Of a DNA stretch of 64,000 bases, positions 23,750 to 32,700 are shown in pieces. The notes under the pieces are model-generated. The model was not told the DNA's origin. It did not search any database and saw only the letters and a list, made by a program, of their open reading frames with translations. Each line of letters starts with the position of its first letter. The stretch's first letter is position 1. Position numbers and translations under genes: made by a program. Location: NCBI GenBank assembly GCA_016720855.1, contig JADKJU010000002.1:434001-498000 (forward strand). Direction: 5' to 3'. Source of the DNA: Betaproteobacteria bacterium. GTDB taxonomy: Bacteria > Pseudomonadota > Gammaproteobacteria > Burkholderiales > Usitatibacteraceae.

Positions 23750-24951
23750 CCGGCGAGGTGCTCATCCGCTTCGCCGGGGTCGGAAAGGATTACCCCAAGC
23801 TCGACACCGCAGCACGCCGCCTTTCGACACTTTTCGCTCTCGTCGCGGGCCGGACGGACATCCCGCATTTCCGCGCGCTCGACGGCATCGACCTGGAACT
23901 CAGGCGCGGCGAATCGCTCGGCCTGGTAGGCGTGAACGGGGCGGGCAAGTCCACGCTGCTCAAGATAATCGCCGGGGTCGTGCGGCCCACGCGCGGCACC
24001 GTGGAGGTGAAGGGGCGCGTGTCCGCCCTGCTCGAGCTGGGGAGCGGCTTCCATCCCGAGTACACCGGGCGCGAGAACATCTACCTCTCGGCCGCGCTGA
24101 TGGGGCTCACCCGGACCCAGGCGCGCGAGCGCATCGACGCCATCATCGAGTTCGCGGACATCGGCGAGCACATCGACCAGCCCATCAAGCACTACTCCTC
24201 GGGCATGGCGGTGCGCCTGGGCTTCGCGGTCGCCTCGGCGCTCGATCCCGAGGTGCTCATCACGGACGAAGTGCTGGCGGTCGGCGACGAGTCGTTCCAG
24301 AAGAAGTGCATCCGCTGGATCGACGACTACCTCGACGGCGGCGGGACGCTGCTCCTCGTCTCGCACAGCATGTTCCATGTGCAGTCGCTGTGCCGCCGCG
24401 CGATCTGGCTGCATGAGGGGCAGGTGCGAATGACGGGCACCGCCTTCGACGTGACGCGCGAATACCTCACCTGGCACGAGGAGCGATCGCGCAAGGACCC
24501 CAAGGTCGCGCGCCCGGTGTCCGCGGAGATGCCGCAGATCGTCGAGACCTGGATCGAGGACCGGGACGGTGTCCCGCGCACGACCTTTGCGATGGGGGAG
24601 GACGTCGTGCTCCAGGGCGTCGCCCGCGGCGCGGAAGGGCGCGCCCCGGTGATCCTGGTGGGCCTCGTGCGCGCCGACGGGGCGCCGGTGTTCGGCACGC
24701 ACAGCGACGACGCAAACTACGCGCCCGCGCCGCTCGGCGACGGGCGATTCGCGTTCGGGCTGTGCCTGCGCGCGATCCAGCTCCTGCCCGGCAAGTACGT
24801 GACCCGCGCGCACGCGCTCGACCCCGAGGGACTTCGCCTCTTCGATACGGTTGAGGCCGAGTTCGTCGTCACCGGGGAGACCCGGGACTACGGGTTCGTG
24901 CGCCTCGATCACTGTTGGCAGCCGGGTCGTGGCGGACGTACGGGCGCCTGA
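23746..24951 (+). CDS. ABC-type polysaccharide exporter, ATPase with C-terminal glycan-binding domain (Wzt-like)
   Basis: A 401-residue ATPase from GTG 23746. Walker A is GVNGAGKSTLLK (about 63-74), the signature is HYSSGMAVRLGFAVAS, typical for Wzt rather than generic ABC proteins, and Walker B is LITDEVLAVGDESF. After residue 250 there is an extra domain of about 150 residues (from ETWIEDRDGVPRTTFAMGED) that matches the layout of Wzt carbohydrate-binding domains, which recognise the capped end of the glycan. It overlaps the permease by 4 bases and the next gene by 23 bases. Confidence 0.9.
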   Translation: MTGEVLIRFAGVGKDYPKLDTAARRLSTLFALVAGRTDIPHFRALDGIDLELRRGESLGLVGVNGAGKSTLLKIIAGVVRPTRGTVEVKGRVSALLELGSGFHPEYTGRENIYLSAALMGLTRTQARERIDAIIEFADIGEHIDQPIKHYSSGMAVRLGFAVASALDPEVLITDEVLAVGDESFQKKCIRWIDDYLDGGGTLLLVSHSMFHVQSLCRRAIWLHEGQVRMTGTAFDVTREYLTWHEERSRKDPKVARPVSAEMPQIVETWIEDRDGVPRTTFAMGEDVVLQGVARGAEGRAPVILVGLVRADGAPVFGTHSDDANYAPAPLGDGRFAFGLCLRAIQLLPGKYVTRAHALDPEGLRLFDTVEAEFVVTGETRDYGFVRLDHCWQPGRGGRTGA

Positions 24952-27040
24952 GGGCCAGCCCCTCCGACCCGAAGAGTCCCTGCGCGCCGCGCTGGAAGCG
25001 CCGTGGGCCCATCACCGGGCCGGGCGGCTGGACGAGGCGCTGGCCGGCTACGCCGCAGTCGGGAGGACCTTCCCGGGCGAGGCGGAGCCCCGGTTCCGCA
25101 TCGGGCTGGTCGAGGCCGAGCGCGGGACGCTACCGGCGGCGCTGGAGGCCCTCCAGCGGGCGATCGAGTTGTCCGACCAGCCTCGGTACCAGTTCGCGCT
25201 CGGCGACGTGCTGGAGCGCCTCCGACGGCCTTCGGAGGCCATCGCCGCCTGGCGCCGGGCAGTCGCCCTGCAGCCGACCCTTGCCGCCGCTCACGCCCGC
25301 CTCGGCGTCGCGCTCCAGGACGCCGGGGAACCCGATCCGGCCATCGAACACCTGCGCATCGTCGCGCAACTGCGGCCCGCCGAAACGCGGTCCTGGAACA
25401 ACCTCGCGGCGGCTTTCCTTGCAACGGGCCGCGGCCCCGAGGCGCAGTCCTGCGCGCGCCGGGCGCTCGACCTTGACCCGGGTCATGCCACGGCCCGCTA
25501 CAACCTCGGCCGCGCGCTCGCCGCGCAGCAGCGCGACGAGCAGGCGAAGGGGGAACTGGAGCGAGCCGTGGCCGGGGACCCGCGCCTGGCGGACGCCTGG
25601 GACGCGCTCGGCTCCGTGCGGGCGCGCACCGGCGAACTGCTTGCGGCCAGGCAGGCGTTCGAGCGCGCGTTGGCGATCGATCCGTCGCATGCGGGTCCGT
25701 GGGTGCGTCTCGCGGACACCTGCGCGCACCTGGGCCTTGCCGGGGAAGCGGTGCAGGCTTATGAGCGGGCCGAGGCCCTGGCGCCCGCGGACGCGGCGCG
25801 GATCGGCAGCGCCCGGCTCTTCGCTCTGCAATACGGCGGGAAGCACGGGCGGGACGAGGTCTTCGCCGCGCACCGCGACTGGGCAGCGAAGTACGCACCG
25901 CACCGCGAACCCTCGCCTGCCTGCGCGAACACGCGCGAACCCGGGCGGCGGCTGCGCCTCGGGTATCTTTCGCCGCGCCTGAACCTCGCGTCGGTCGCGT
26001 TCCTGCTCGGGGCCGTGATCGAGAACCATGACCGCCAGGCGTTCGACGTGCACTGCTACGCTGAGCAGGACCTCGACGACGAGGTCACCGCGCGCATCCG
26101 TGCCTCGGGCGTGCACTGGACGCCCACGACCGGGCTCGACGACACGGCCCTGGCCAAGCGCCTGCAGGACGACGGCATCGACATCGCGATCGACCTCGCC
26201 GGGCACACGCCGGGCCACCGCCTCCTCGCGCTCGCCCGCCGGCCCGCGCCGGTGATCGGCACCTGGCTCGACTACTTCAATACCACCGGCCTGGCGTGCG
26301 TCGATTTCCTCGTGACCGACGCCGTGCACTCGCCCCCGGGCGACGGCCAGCCGTTCACGGAGAGGCTTGCCCGGCTACCGCACTGCCGCTACGCCTGGGA
26401 GCCGCCCGCGTATGCGCCGCAGGTCATGCCGCCGCCTCTCGTCTCGGGCGCGGCGCCGGTCTTCGGCTCCTTCAGTCGCATGGCGAAGATCTCGACCGCG
26501 ACGCTCGACACGTGGTGCGAGGTGCTGCGCCGCGTGCCCGACGCGAGGCTGGTTCTCAAGAACGCGGCGCTCGCTGGCGACCCGGAACGCGCTTTGTTCG
26601 CGCACTGGTTCACCGATCGCGGCATCGACGCTGCGCGCGTCGAGTGGCGCGGCGCCTCGGATCACGCGACGATGCTCGCACAGTACGGCGACATCGATAT
26701 CGGGCTCGACACCTTCCCGTACAACGGGGGCCTCACGACGCTGGAGGCGCTGTGGATGGGTCGACCCGTGGTGGCCGTGGGCGGCGATACCCTCATCGCG
26801 CGGCAGTCGAAGGCGATACTCGCGACGGTCGGGCTGGGCGAGCTGTGCGCGGCCGATAGCGCCGGCTTCGTGGCAATCGCCGAGGCGCTTGCGCGCGACC
26901 CGAAGCGCCTGGCCCTCATCTCGGGAGGCCTTCGCGATCGGCTGCGCGCCTCACCGCTCCTGGACGCGGCCGGTTTCACGCGCAACCTCGAGGCGCTTTA
27001 CCGCGATGAATGGCGGCGCTGGTGCGCGGGGAAGGACTGA
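24929..27040 (+). CDS. TPR protein with GT41 (SPINDLY/OGT-type) glycosyltransferase domain
   Basis: A 703-residue protein from GTG 24929, overlapping the Wzt-like gene by 23 bases. Residues 1-330 contain about eight TPR units (for example LEALQRAIELSDQPRYQFALGDVL and ALAIDPSHAGPWVRLADTC). Residues 340-690 form a GT41-like catalytic region with LGYLSPRLNLASVAFL, IDIAIDLAGHTPG, GSFSRMAKISTATLDTWCEVL (the Lys/Ile segment near the UDP site) and IDIGLDTFPYNGGLTTLEALWMG. In characterised OGTs the first segment has an Asn-His and a second His; here both positions are non-His. It may therefore be catalytically altered or use another donor. Cytoplasmic. Confidence 0.85.
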   Translation: MADVRAPEGQPLRPEESLRAALEAPWAHHRAGRLDEALAGYAAVGRTFPGEAEPRFRIGLVEAERGTLPAALEALQRAIELSDQPRYQFALGDVLERLRRPSEAIAAWRRAVALQPTLAAAHARLGVALQDAGEPDPAIEHLRIVAQLRPAETRSWNNLAAAFLATGRGPEAQSCARRALDLDPGHATARYNLGRALAAQQRDEQAKGELERAVAGDPRLADAWDALGSVRARTGELLAARQAFERALAIDPSHAGPWVRLADTCAHLGLAGEAVQAYERAEALAPADAARIGSARLFALQYGGKHGRDEVFAAHRDWAAKYAPHREPSPACANTREPGRRLRLGYLSPRLNLASVAFLLGAVIENHDRQAFDVHCYAEQDLDDEVTARIRASGVHWTPTTGLDDTALAKRLQDDGIDIAIDLAGHTPGHRLLALARRPAPVIGTWLDYFNTTGLACVDFLVTDAVHSPPGDGQPFTERLARLPHCRYAWEPPAYAPQVMPPPLVSGAAPVFGSFSRMAKISTATLDTWCEVLRRVPDARLVLKNAALAGDPERALFAHWFTDRGIDAARVEWRGASDHATMLAQYGDIDIGLDTFPYNGGLTTLEALWMGRPVVAVGGDTLIARQSKAILATVGLGELCAADSAGFVAIAEALARDPKRLALISGGLRDRLRASPLLDAAGFTRNLEALYRDEWRRWCAGKD

Positions 27041-27043
27041 AGC

Positions 27044-29257
27044 ATGGATGAGGCTTCCGCAAGCCGCGGACGCGCCCTCCTGCGCGAGGGGCGGCTCGAC
27101 GAGGCGCTCGCGGAGTTTCTTGGCCTCACCCGGGAACAGCCGGATCGTGCCGAGTTCTGGTACCTGTGCTCGATCACGCACGCCCAGCTGCGGCAATTCG
27201 CGAACGCGCGCGCGGATGTCGAGCGAGCGCTCGCGCTCGAGCCGGACCGCGCACACTTCCGGTTGCATGCCGGGCGCGTGGCCGAGGATCAGGGCGATTT
27301 CGCCCGCGCCGTCCGGGAGTTCCGCCGGGCAACCGAGCTGGAGCCCGGCTGGGCGCTCGCCTGGAGCAACCTGGGCGCGGCGCTCCAGGAGGCCGAGCGC
27401 ATTCCCGAGGCCGTCGAGGCGCTGGCATGTGCCACGGATCTCGACCCGAAACTCGCGCGGGCCTGGAACAACCTGGGACTCGCGCTCGCTGCGCTCGACC
27501 GGCCGTCCGAGGCGACGCGGGCGTTCGAACGCGCCCTCGCCATCGACCCCCGCCATGCCCTCGCGCGATTCAATCTCGCGCGCCTCGCGAACAACGCGGG
27601 CGACACCGAGGGCGCCCTTGCGCAGGCGATGGATGCGACCCGGCTCGATGCGCGGCTCATGGACGCGCACCTGCTCGTGGGCGACCTCTACCGCAAGCGC
27701 CAGGAGCTCGAGCGGGCCGCCGCCAGCTATCGCAATGCAGTCGCCGCGGCGCCGCACAACCCGAAGGCGCGCAATGCCCTGGCGGAACTGCACTGGGAGG
27801 CGGGCTCCGTCGATGAGGCGCGCCGGGAATTCGAGGCAACGCTCACGCGCCATCCCGGCAATCTTCGCGCAGCCCTCGGGGCGCGTCTCACGCTGCCCGC
27901 GGTGTACGACGGGCCGGAACACCTGGAGGACTGCCGTCGTCGTTACCGGGCCGGGCTCGAGGAACTCCTGGCGGATCCGGGGCGCTTCTCGAAATCGCGT
28001 CCCGCCGACCTCCTTTCCGAGGCGCGCTGGACGAATTTCTACCTTGCCTACCAGGGGCACGACGACCGGGACCTGCAGTCGCTCTACGGGGACTTCATGC
28101 ATCGGGTCCTCACGATCGCCGCGCCCGACCTGCTCGCGCCCCGCGCGCCGCGCTCGCGGAACGGGGGGCGCATCCGTGTCGGGTTCGTCAGCTATTTCTT
28201 CTACGGCTGCACGGCCGGCCGCTATTTCGCGAGCTGGGTGCGGGGACTGGACGCGGGCCGGTTCGAGCGCTTCGTGTACTACACCAACGCGCACGCGGAC
28301 GACGATACCCGCGGCATTTCGACGGCTGCGGACCACTTTCGCCACTTGCCCGGGCGCTCGCTGACCGCGCTTGCGCAACACGTGCTCGCGGACGAACTCG
28401 ACGTCCTCGTCTATCCGGAACTGGGCATGCACCAGGACACCTTCGCCCTCGCGTCACTGCGCCTCGCGCCGGTGCAATGCGCGGGCTGGGGCCATCCCAC
28501 GACGACGGGCCTGCCCACGATCGACTGGTTCCTGTCGTCCGAGGCGATGGAGCCCCCGGGGGCGCAGGCCGCCTACCGCGAGCGCCTCGCGTTGCTTCCC
28601 GGGCTCGGGACGCGCTATGAGAGGCCTTCGGGAGAGGAGCCGGGCACCCGCGCCGATTTCGGGCTTCCCGCGGACAAGCACCTTTACCTGGTGCCGCAGT
28701 CCGTGTTCAAGATTCACCCCGACAACGATGCGCTCATCGCCGAGGTGCTCGCGAATGACCCGCAGGGTGTCGCCGTGATGTTCGCCGCGGGGCCGCACGC
28801 GCTCATCGACAGGTTCGTCAGGCGGTTGAAGCCGATTTTCGCCGCCCACGGCCTCGCCACGGATAGGCACCTGGTCTTCCTGCCGTATCTTTCGCACGCG
28901 GCCTACCTCGGCGTGAACCGCGAGTGCGACGTGATGCTCGATACGCTGCACTGGTCCGGCGGCAATGCCTCGCTCGACGCGATTGCGATGGGCTTGCCCG
29001 TCGTGACGCTGCCCGGCGGCCTCATGCGCGGCCGCCAGAGCCTGGGCATGCTGCGAATCCTGGGGCAGGAGGCGCTGGTGGCCGGGGACGCAGCCGACTA
29101 TGTTCGCCTCGCGACCGGGATCGCCATGGACCACGCCCGGCGCGAAGCCACCTCGCAGGCGCTTCGCGAAAATGCGGGACGGCTTTTCGGGCAGGGCGCA
29201 CCGGTGGAGGCGATGGCCGATTTTCTCGAGAGGGTCGCGCGCGGCGCGGTTCCCTGA
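27044..29257 (+). CDS. second TPR/GT41-like protein
   Basis: A 737-residue cytoplasmic protein starting 3 bases after the previous gene. Residues 1-270 hold about eight TPR units (SRGRALLREGRLDEALAEFL; LAWSNLGAALQEAERIPEAV; ARAWNNLGLALAALDRPSEA). The C-terminal part (about 370-735) has RVGFVSYFFYGCTAGRYFA, LDVLVYPELGMHQDT, WGHPTTTGLPTIDWFL, LYLVPQSVFKIHPDND and CDVMLDTLHWSGGNASLDAI, the GT41/SPINDLY C-terminal pattern. The usual His-containing motif after the first beta strand is replaced by YGCTAGRY. Substrate unknown. Tandem duplication with the preceding gene is old: the two are clearly diverged. Confidence 0.83.
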   Translation: MDEASASRGRALLREGRLDEALAEFLGLTREQPDRAEFWYLCSITHAQLRQFANARADVERALALEPDRAHFRLHAGRVAEDQGDFARAVREFRRATELEPGWALAWSNLGAALQEAERIPEAVEALACATDLDPKLARAWNNLGLALAALDRPSEATRAFERALAIDPRHALARFNLARLANNAGDTEGALAQAMDATRLDARLMDAHLLVGDLYRKRQELERAAASYRNAVAAAPHNPKARNALAELHWEAGSVDEARREFEATLTRHPGNLRAALGARLTLPAVYDGPEHLEDCRRRYRAGLEELLADPGRFSKSRPADLLSEARWTNFYLAYQGHDDRDLQSLYGDFMHRVLTIAAPDLLAPRAPRSRNGGRIRVGFVSYFFYGCTAGRYFASWVRGLDAGRFERFVYYTNAHADDDTRGISTAADHFRHLPGRSLTALAQHVLADELDVLVYPELGMHQDTFALASLRLAPVQCAGWGHPTTTGLPTIDWFLSSEAMEPPGAQAAYRERLALLPGLGTRYERPSGEEPGTRADFGLPADKHLYLVPQSVFKIHPDNDALIAEVLANDPQGVAVMFAAGPHALIDRFVRRLKPIFAAHGLATDRHLVFLPYLSHAAYLGVNRECDVMLDTLHWSGGNASLDAIAMGLPVVTLPGGLMRGRQSLGMLRILGQEALVAGDAADYVRLATGIAMDHARREATSQALRENAGRLFGQGAPVEAMADFLERVARGAVP

Positions 29258-29260
29258 GCG

Positions 29261-29659
29261 GTGGACCTTTCGCTCTGGGCGCTCTTCGCGTCCGCCTTCG
29301 TTTCCTCCACGATCCTGCCGGGCAACTCGGAAATCGTGCTCGTGGCCGTCCTCAAGGCGGGCGGGTCCGCGCCGGCCGTCGCGGTTCTCGTGGCCACGAT
29401 CGGAAACACGCTGGGCGGGCTCACCACCTACGGCATCGGGCGCCTGCTGCCTTCGCGAATCCCGGAAGGAAGGGCGATCGCGCGCGTGCGGCGCTACGGG
29501 GCGGCGGCCTTGCTCCTGTCCTGGATGCCCCTGGCGGGCGATGCCCTGTGCGCCGCCGCCGGGTGGCTGCGCCTCAACTGGATCGGGTGCACGCTCGCGA
29601 TGGCCGCGGGCAAGGCGGCGCGCTACGCCCTCCTCGCGCAGGCGGTGTCGCTCCTCTAG
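29261..29659 (+). CDS. YqaA/DedA-like inner membrane protein
   Basis: A 132-residue membrane protein, GTG start 3 bases after the preceding gene. The N-terminal block STILPGNSEIVLVAVLKAG and the GNTLGGLTTYGIGRLLP segment match YqaA-type SNARE-associated (DedA superfamily) proteins, with about four hydrophobic helices. The family is linked to lipid carrier or membrane homeostasis; the exact role of YqaA is not established. Its place at the end of a glycan-export operon could mean lipid-carrier recycling, which is inference. Confidence 0.8.
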   Translation: MDLSLWALFASAFVSSTILPGNSEIVLVAVLKAGGSAPAVAVLVATIGNTLGGLTTYGIGRLLPSRIPEGRAIARVRRYGAAALLLSWMPLAGDALCAAAGWLRLNWIGCTLAMAAGKAARYALLAQAVSLL

Positions 29660-29734
29660 CATCCGGGGTCAATGCTGCATTGCGGTAAAATCCCTATTCC
29701 CCCCGTGGCGCCCACGGATTGCGAAGCCCGCCAG

Positions 29735-32700
29735 ATGACCGCCCGACTGCGCGAAATCCCGTACAACTACACGTCCTTTTCCGACCGCGAGATCGTGATC
29801 CGCCTGCTCGGGCAGGAGGCGTGGCAGGTGCTCGACGCGCTGCGCTCGCAGCGCCGCACCGGGCGCTCGGCGCGGATGCTCTACGAGGTGCTGGGCGACA
29901 TCTGGGTCGTCAGGCGCAACCCCTATCTGCAGGACGACCTGCACGACAACCCGAAGCGCCACGACGCGCTCGTGGAGTCCCTGCGCCACCGGCTTGGGGC
30001 AGTGGAGAGCCGCCGGCAGGCCGACTCGTCCGACGCGGAGCGCAGCCAACGCGTGGAAAAGCTGCTGAAGGCCGCGCACGGCGCAGTGGACGATCTCGAG
30101 CGCGAGTTCGACGAGACGACGAAGCTTCGCCGCAAGGCGATGCGCCGCCTCTCGGCCATCACCCGCAAGGACAACATCGCGTTCGACGGCCTGGCGCGCG
30201 CCGCGCACGTGACCGACGCAACCGACTGGCGCGTCGAGTATCCGTTCGTCGTCGTCTCGCCGGACACCGAGGCCGAGTGCGCGCCGCTGGTGAGGGCGCT
30301 TGTGGAACTGGGGCTCACCATCATCCCGCGCGGCGGCGGAACGGGCTACACGGGGGGGGCCATTCCCCTCGATCGACTTTCCGCGGTGGTGAACACGGAG
30401 AAGCTCGACTGGCTGGCCGCGGTGGAGGAAAAGCCGCTTCCGGGCGTGGCGAAGCCTGTCCCGGTAATCCACGTCGGCGCGGGCGCCGTCACGCGCCGCG
30501 TCATGGAGGCGGCGGACCAAGCGGGCCTCGTCTTCGCGGTGGACCCCACCTCGGCGGATGCTTCCTGCATCGGCGGAAACATCGCCATGAACGCCGGCGG
30601 CAAGAAGGCGGTTCTCTGGGGCACCGCCGTGGACAACCTGGCCTCGTGGCGCATGGTCACGCCGCAGGCGGACTGGATCGAGGTCGAGCGCCTCGATCAC
30701 AACCTCGGCAAGATCCACGACGCGGCGATCGCGCGTTTCCGAATCCGCCGCTTCGAAGCCGATGGCCGGACGCCGAAAGGCGAGGAGATCCTCGAGATGC
30801 AGGGCCAGCGCTTCCGCAAGGCCGGCCTGGGCAAGGACGTCACCGACAAGGTGCTGGGCGGCCTTCCCGGCGTGCAGAAGGAGGGCTGCGACGGGATCAT
30901 CACCTCCGCCACGTTCATCCTGCACCGCATGCCCGCGCACACGCGCACCGTGTGTCTGGAGTTCTTCGGCGAGGTGGCCCTGGCCGTGCCTGCCATCGTC
31001 GAGATCACGAAGCGCGTGAACGGCCAGGGCGGCGTGGCACTCGCCGGCCTCGAGCACCTGGACGAGCGCTACGTGAAGGCGGTGGGCTACGCGACGAAGG
31101 CCAAGGCCCACGGGCGGCCGCGCATGGTGCTCATCGGCGACCTCGTGGGCGACGACGAGAACGCGGTGTCGCAGGCGGCCTCCGAGGTCGTGCGCATCGC
31201 CAATGCCCGGGGAGGCGAGGGGTTCATCGCCGCGAGCCCCGAGGCGCGCAAGCGCTTCTGGATGGAGCGCGCCCGCACCGCCGCCATTGCCAAGCACACC
31301 AACGCGTTCAAGGTGAACGAGGATGTGGTGATTCCCCTGGAGCGCCTGGCCGACTACACCAACGGGGTGGAGCGCCGGAACGTCGAGTACTCGATCGGCA
31401 ACAAGCTCAGGCTCGCGCAGGCCCTGGAGGAACATTTCTCGGGCGAGCTGCCGGTCCAGACGGACGGCGAGGCGGTTTCGCGCGACGACCTCCTGGGCGA
31501 CCGCCCCGCGCAGGCCCTCGAGCGGGTGCGTTTCGTGAAGGAGCGCTGGTCGTACCTCCTGCGCAACCTCGACCGCCGGCTGGGCGAGGTGCGCGCGGAC
31601 CTGGATGCGCTCGGGCTGGCCCATCTCGTCGCCGCAGCCCCCGACGACCGGACGGTCTTCTCGCTGATCCAGCTGCACGAGCTGCGCGTGTCGTGGAAGC
31701 TGGAATTGCGCGACCCCCTGCGCCAGGTGTTCGCGGGCCGCGTCTTCGAGCCCGTCATGGTCAGCATCGAGGCGATCCATGCCAGGATCCTGCGCGGGCG
31801 CGTGTTCATCGCCCTGCACATGCACGCGGGCGATGGCAACGTGCACACCAACATCCCCGTGAACTCCGACGACTACGAGATGCTGCACGTCGCCAACGAG
31901 GCGGTGGCGTACATCATGCGCCTTGCCAGGCAGCTGGGCGGCGTCGTCTCCGGGGAACATGGCATCGGCATCACCAAGCTCGAATTCCTGGAGAAGGAGG
32001 AGCTCGAGGCGTTCGCCGCCTGGAAGGCGAAGATCGACCCCGAGGGCCGCTTCAACCGCGGCAAGCTCCTGGCGGGCGCCGACCTCTCGAACGCCTACAC
32101 GCCCTCCTTCGCCCTCATCGGGCACGAGTCGATCATCCTCGAGCGAAGCGACATCGGGTCGATCGCGGACTCCGTGAAGGACTGCCTGCGCTGCGGCAAG
32201 TGCAAGCCCGTGTGCTCGACCCACGTGCCGCGCGCGAACCTCCTCTACAGCCCGAGGAACAAGATCCTCGCCCTGTCGCTCCTCACGGAGGCGTTTCTCT
32301 ACGAGGAGCAGACGCGCCGGGGCGTGAGCCTGAGGCACTTCGACGAGTTCGGCGACGTGGCCGACCACTGCACGGTGTGCCACAAGTGCGAGTCGCCCTG
32401 CCCGGTGGACATCGACTTCGGCAACGTGTCCATCGCGATGCGGGGCCTGCTCGTGAAGCTGGGCAAAAAGCGCTTCAACCCGGGCACCGCCGCATCGATG
32501 TTCTACCTCAACGCGACGGACCCCACGACCATCAAGGTCGCCAAGACGGTCATGCTCGACTGGGGCTACAAGGCGCAACGCCTCGCGCACGCCGTCGCGC
32601 GCCGCTTCCTGGTGACCCGCGGCCAGACTCGCCATCCGCCGGCCACCGTGGGCCGGCCGGCGCTCAAGGCGCAGGTGGTCCATTTCATCAACAAGCCGAT

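Noticed and set aside
26367..28364. A 665-codon frame overlapping both tandem GT41 genes on the same strand
   Set aside because: Arg/Ser-rich, no domain pattern, and spans the junction of two real genes in a different frame.
29672..29734. Upstream in-frame ATG for the DUF3683 gene
   Set aside because: It lies before a TAAAAT (29686-29691) that is a likely -10 element, and the extra residues are not family-like.
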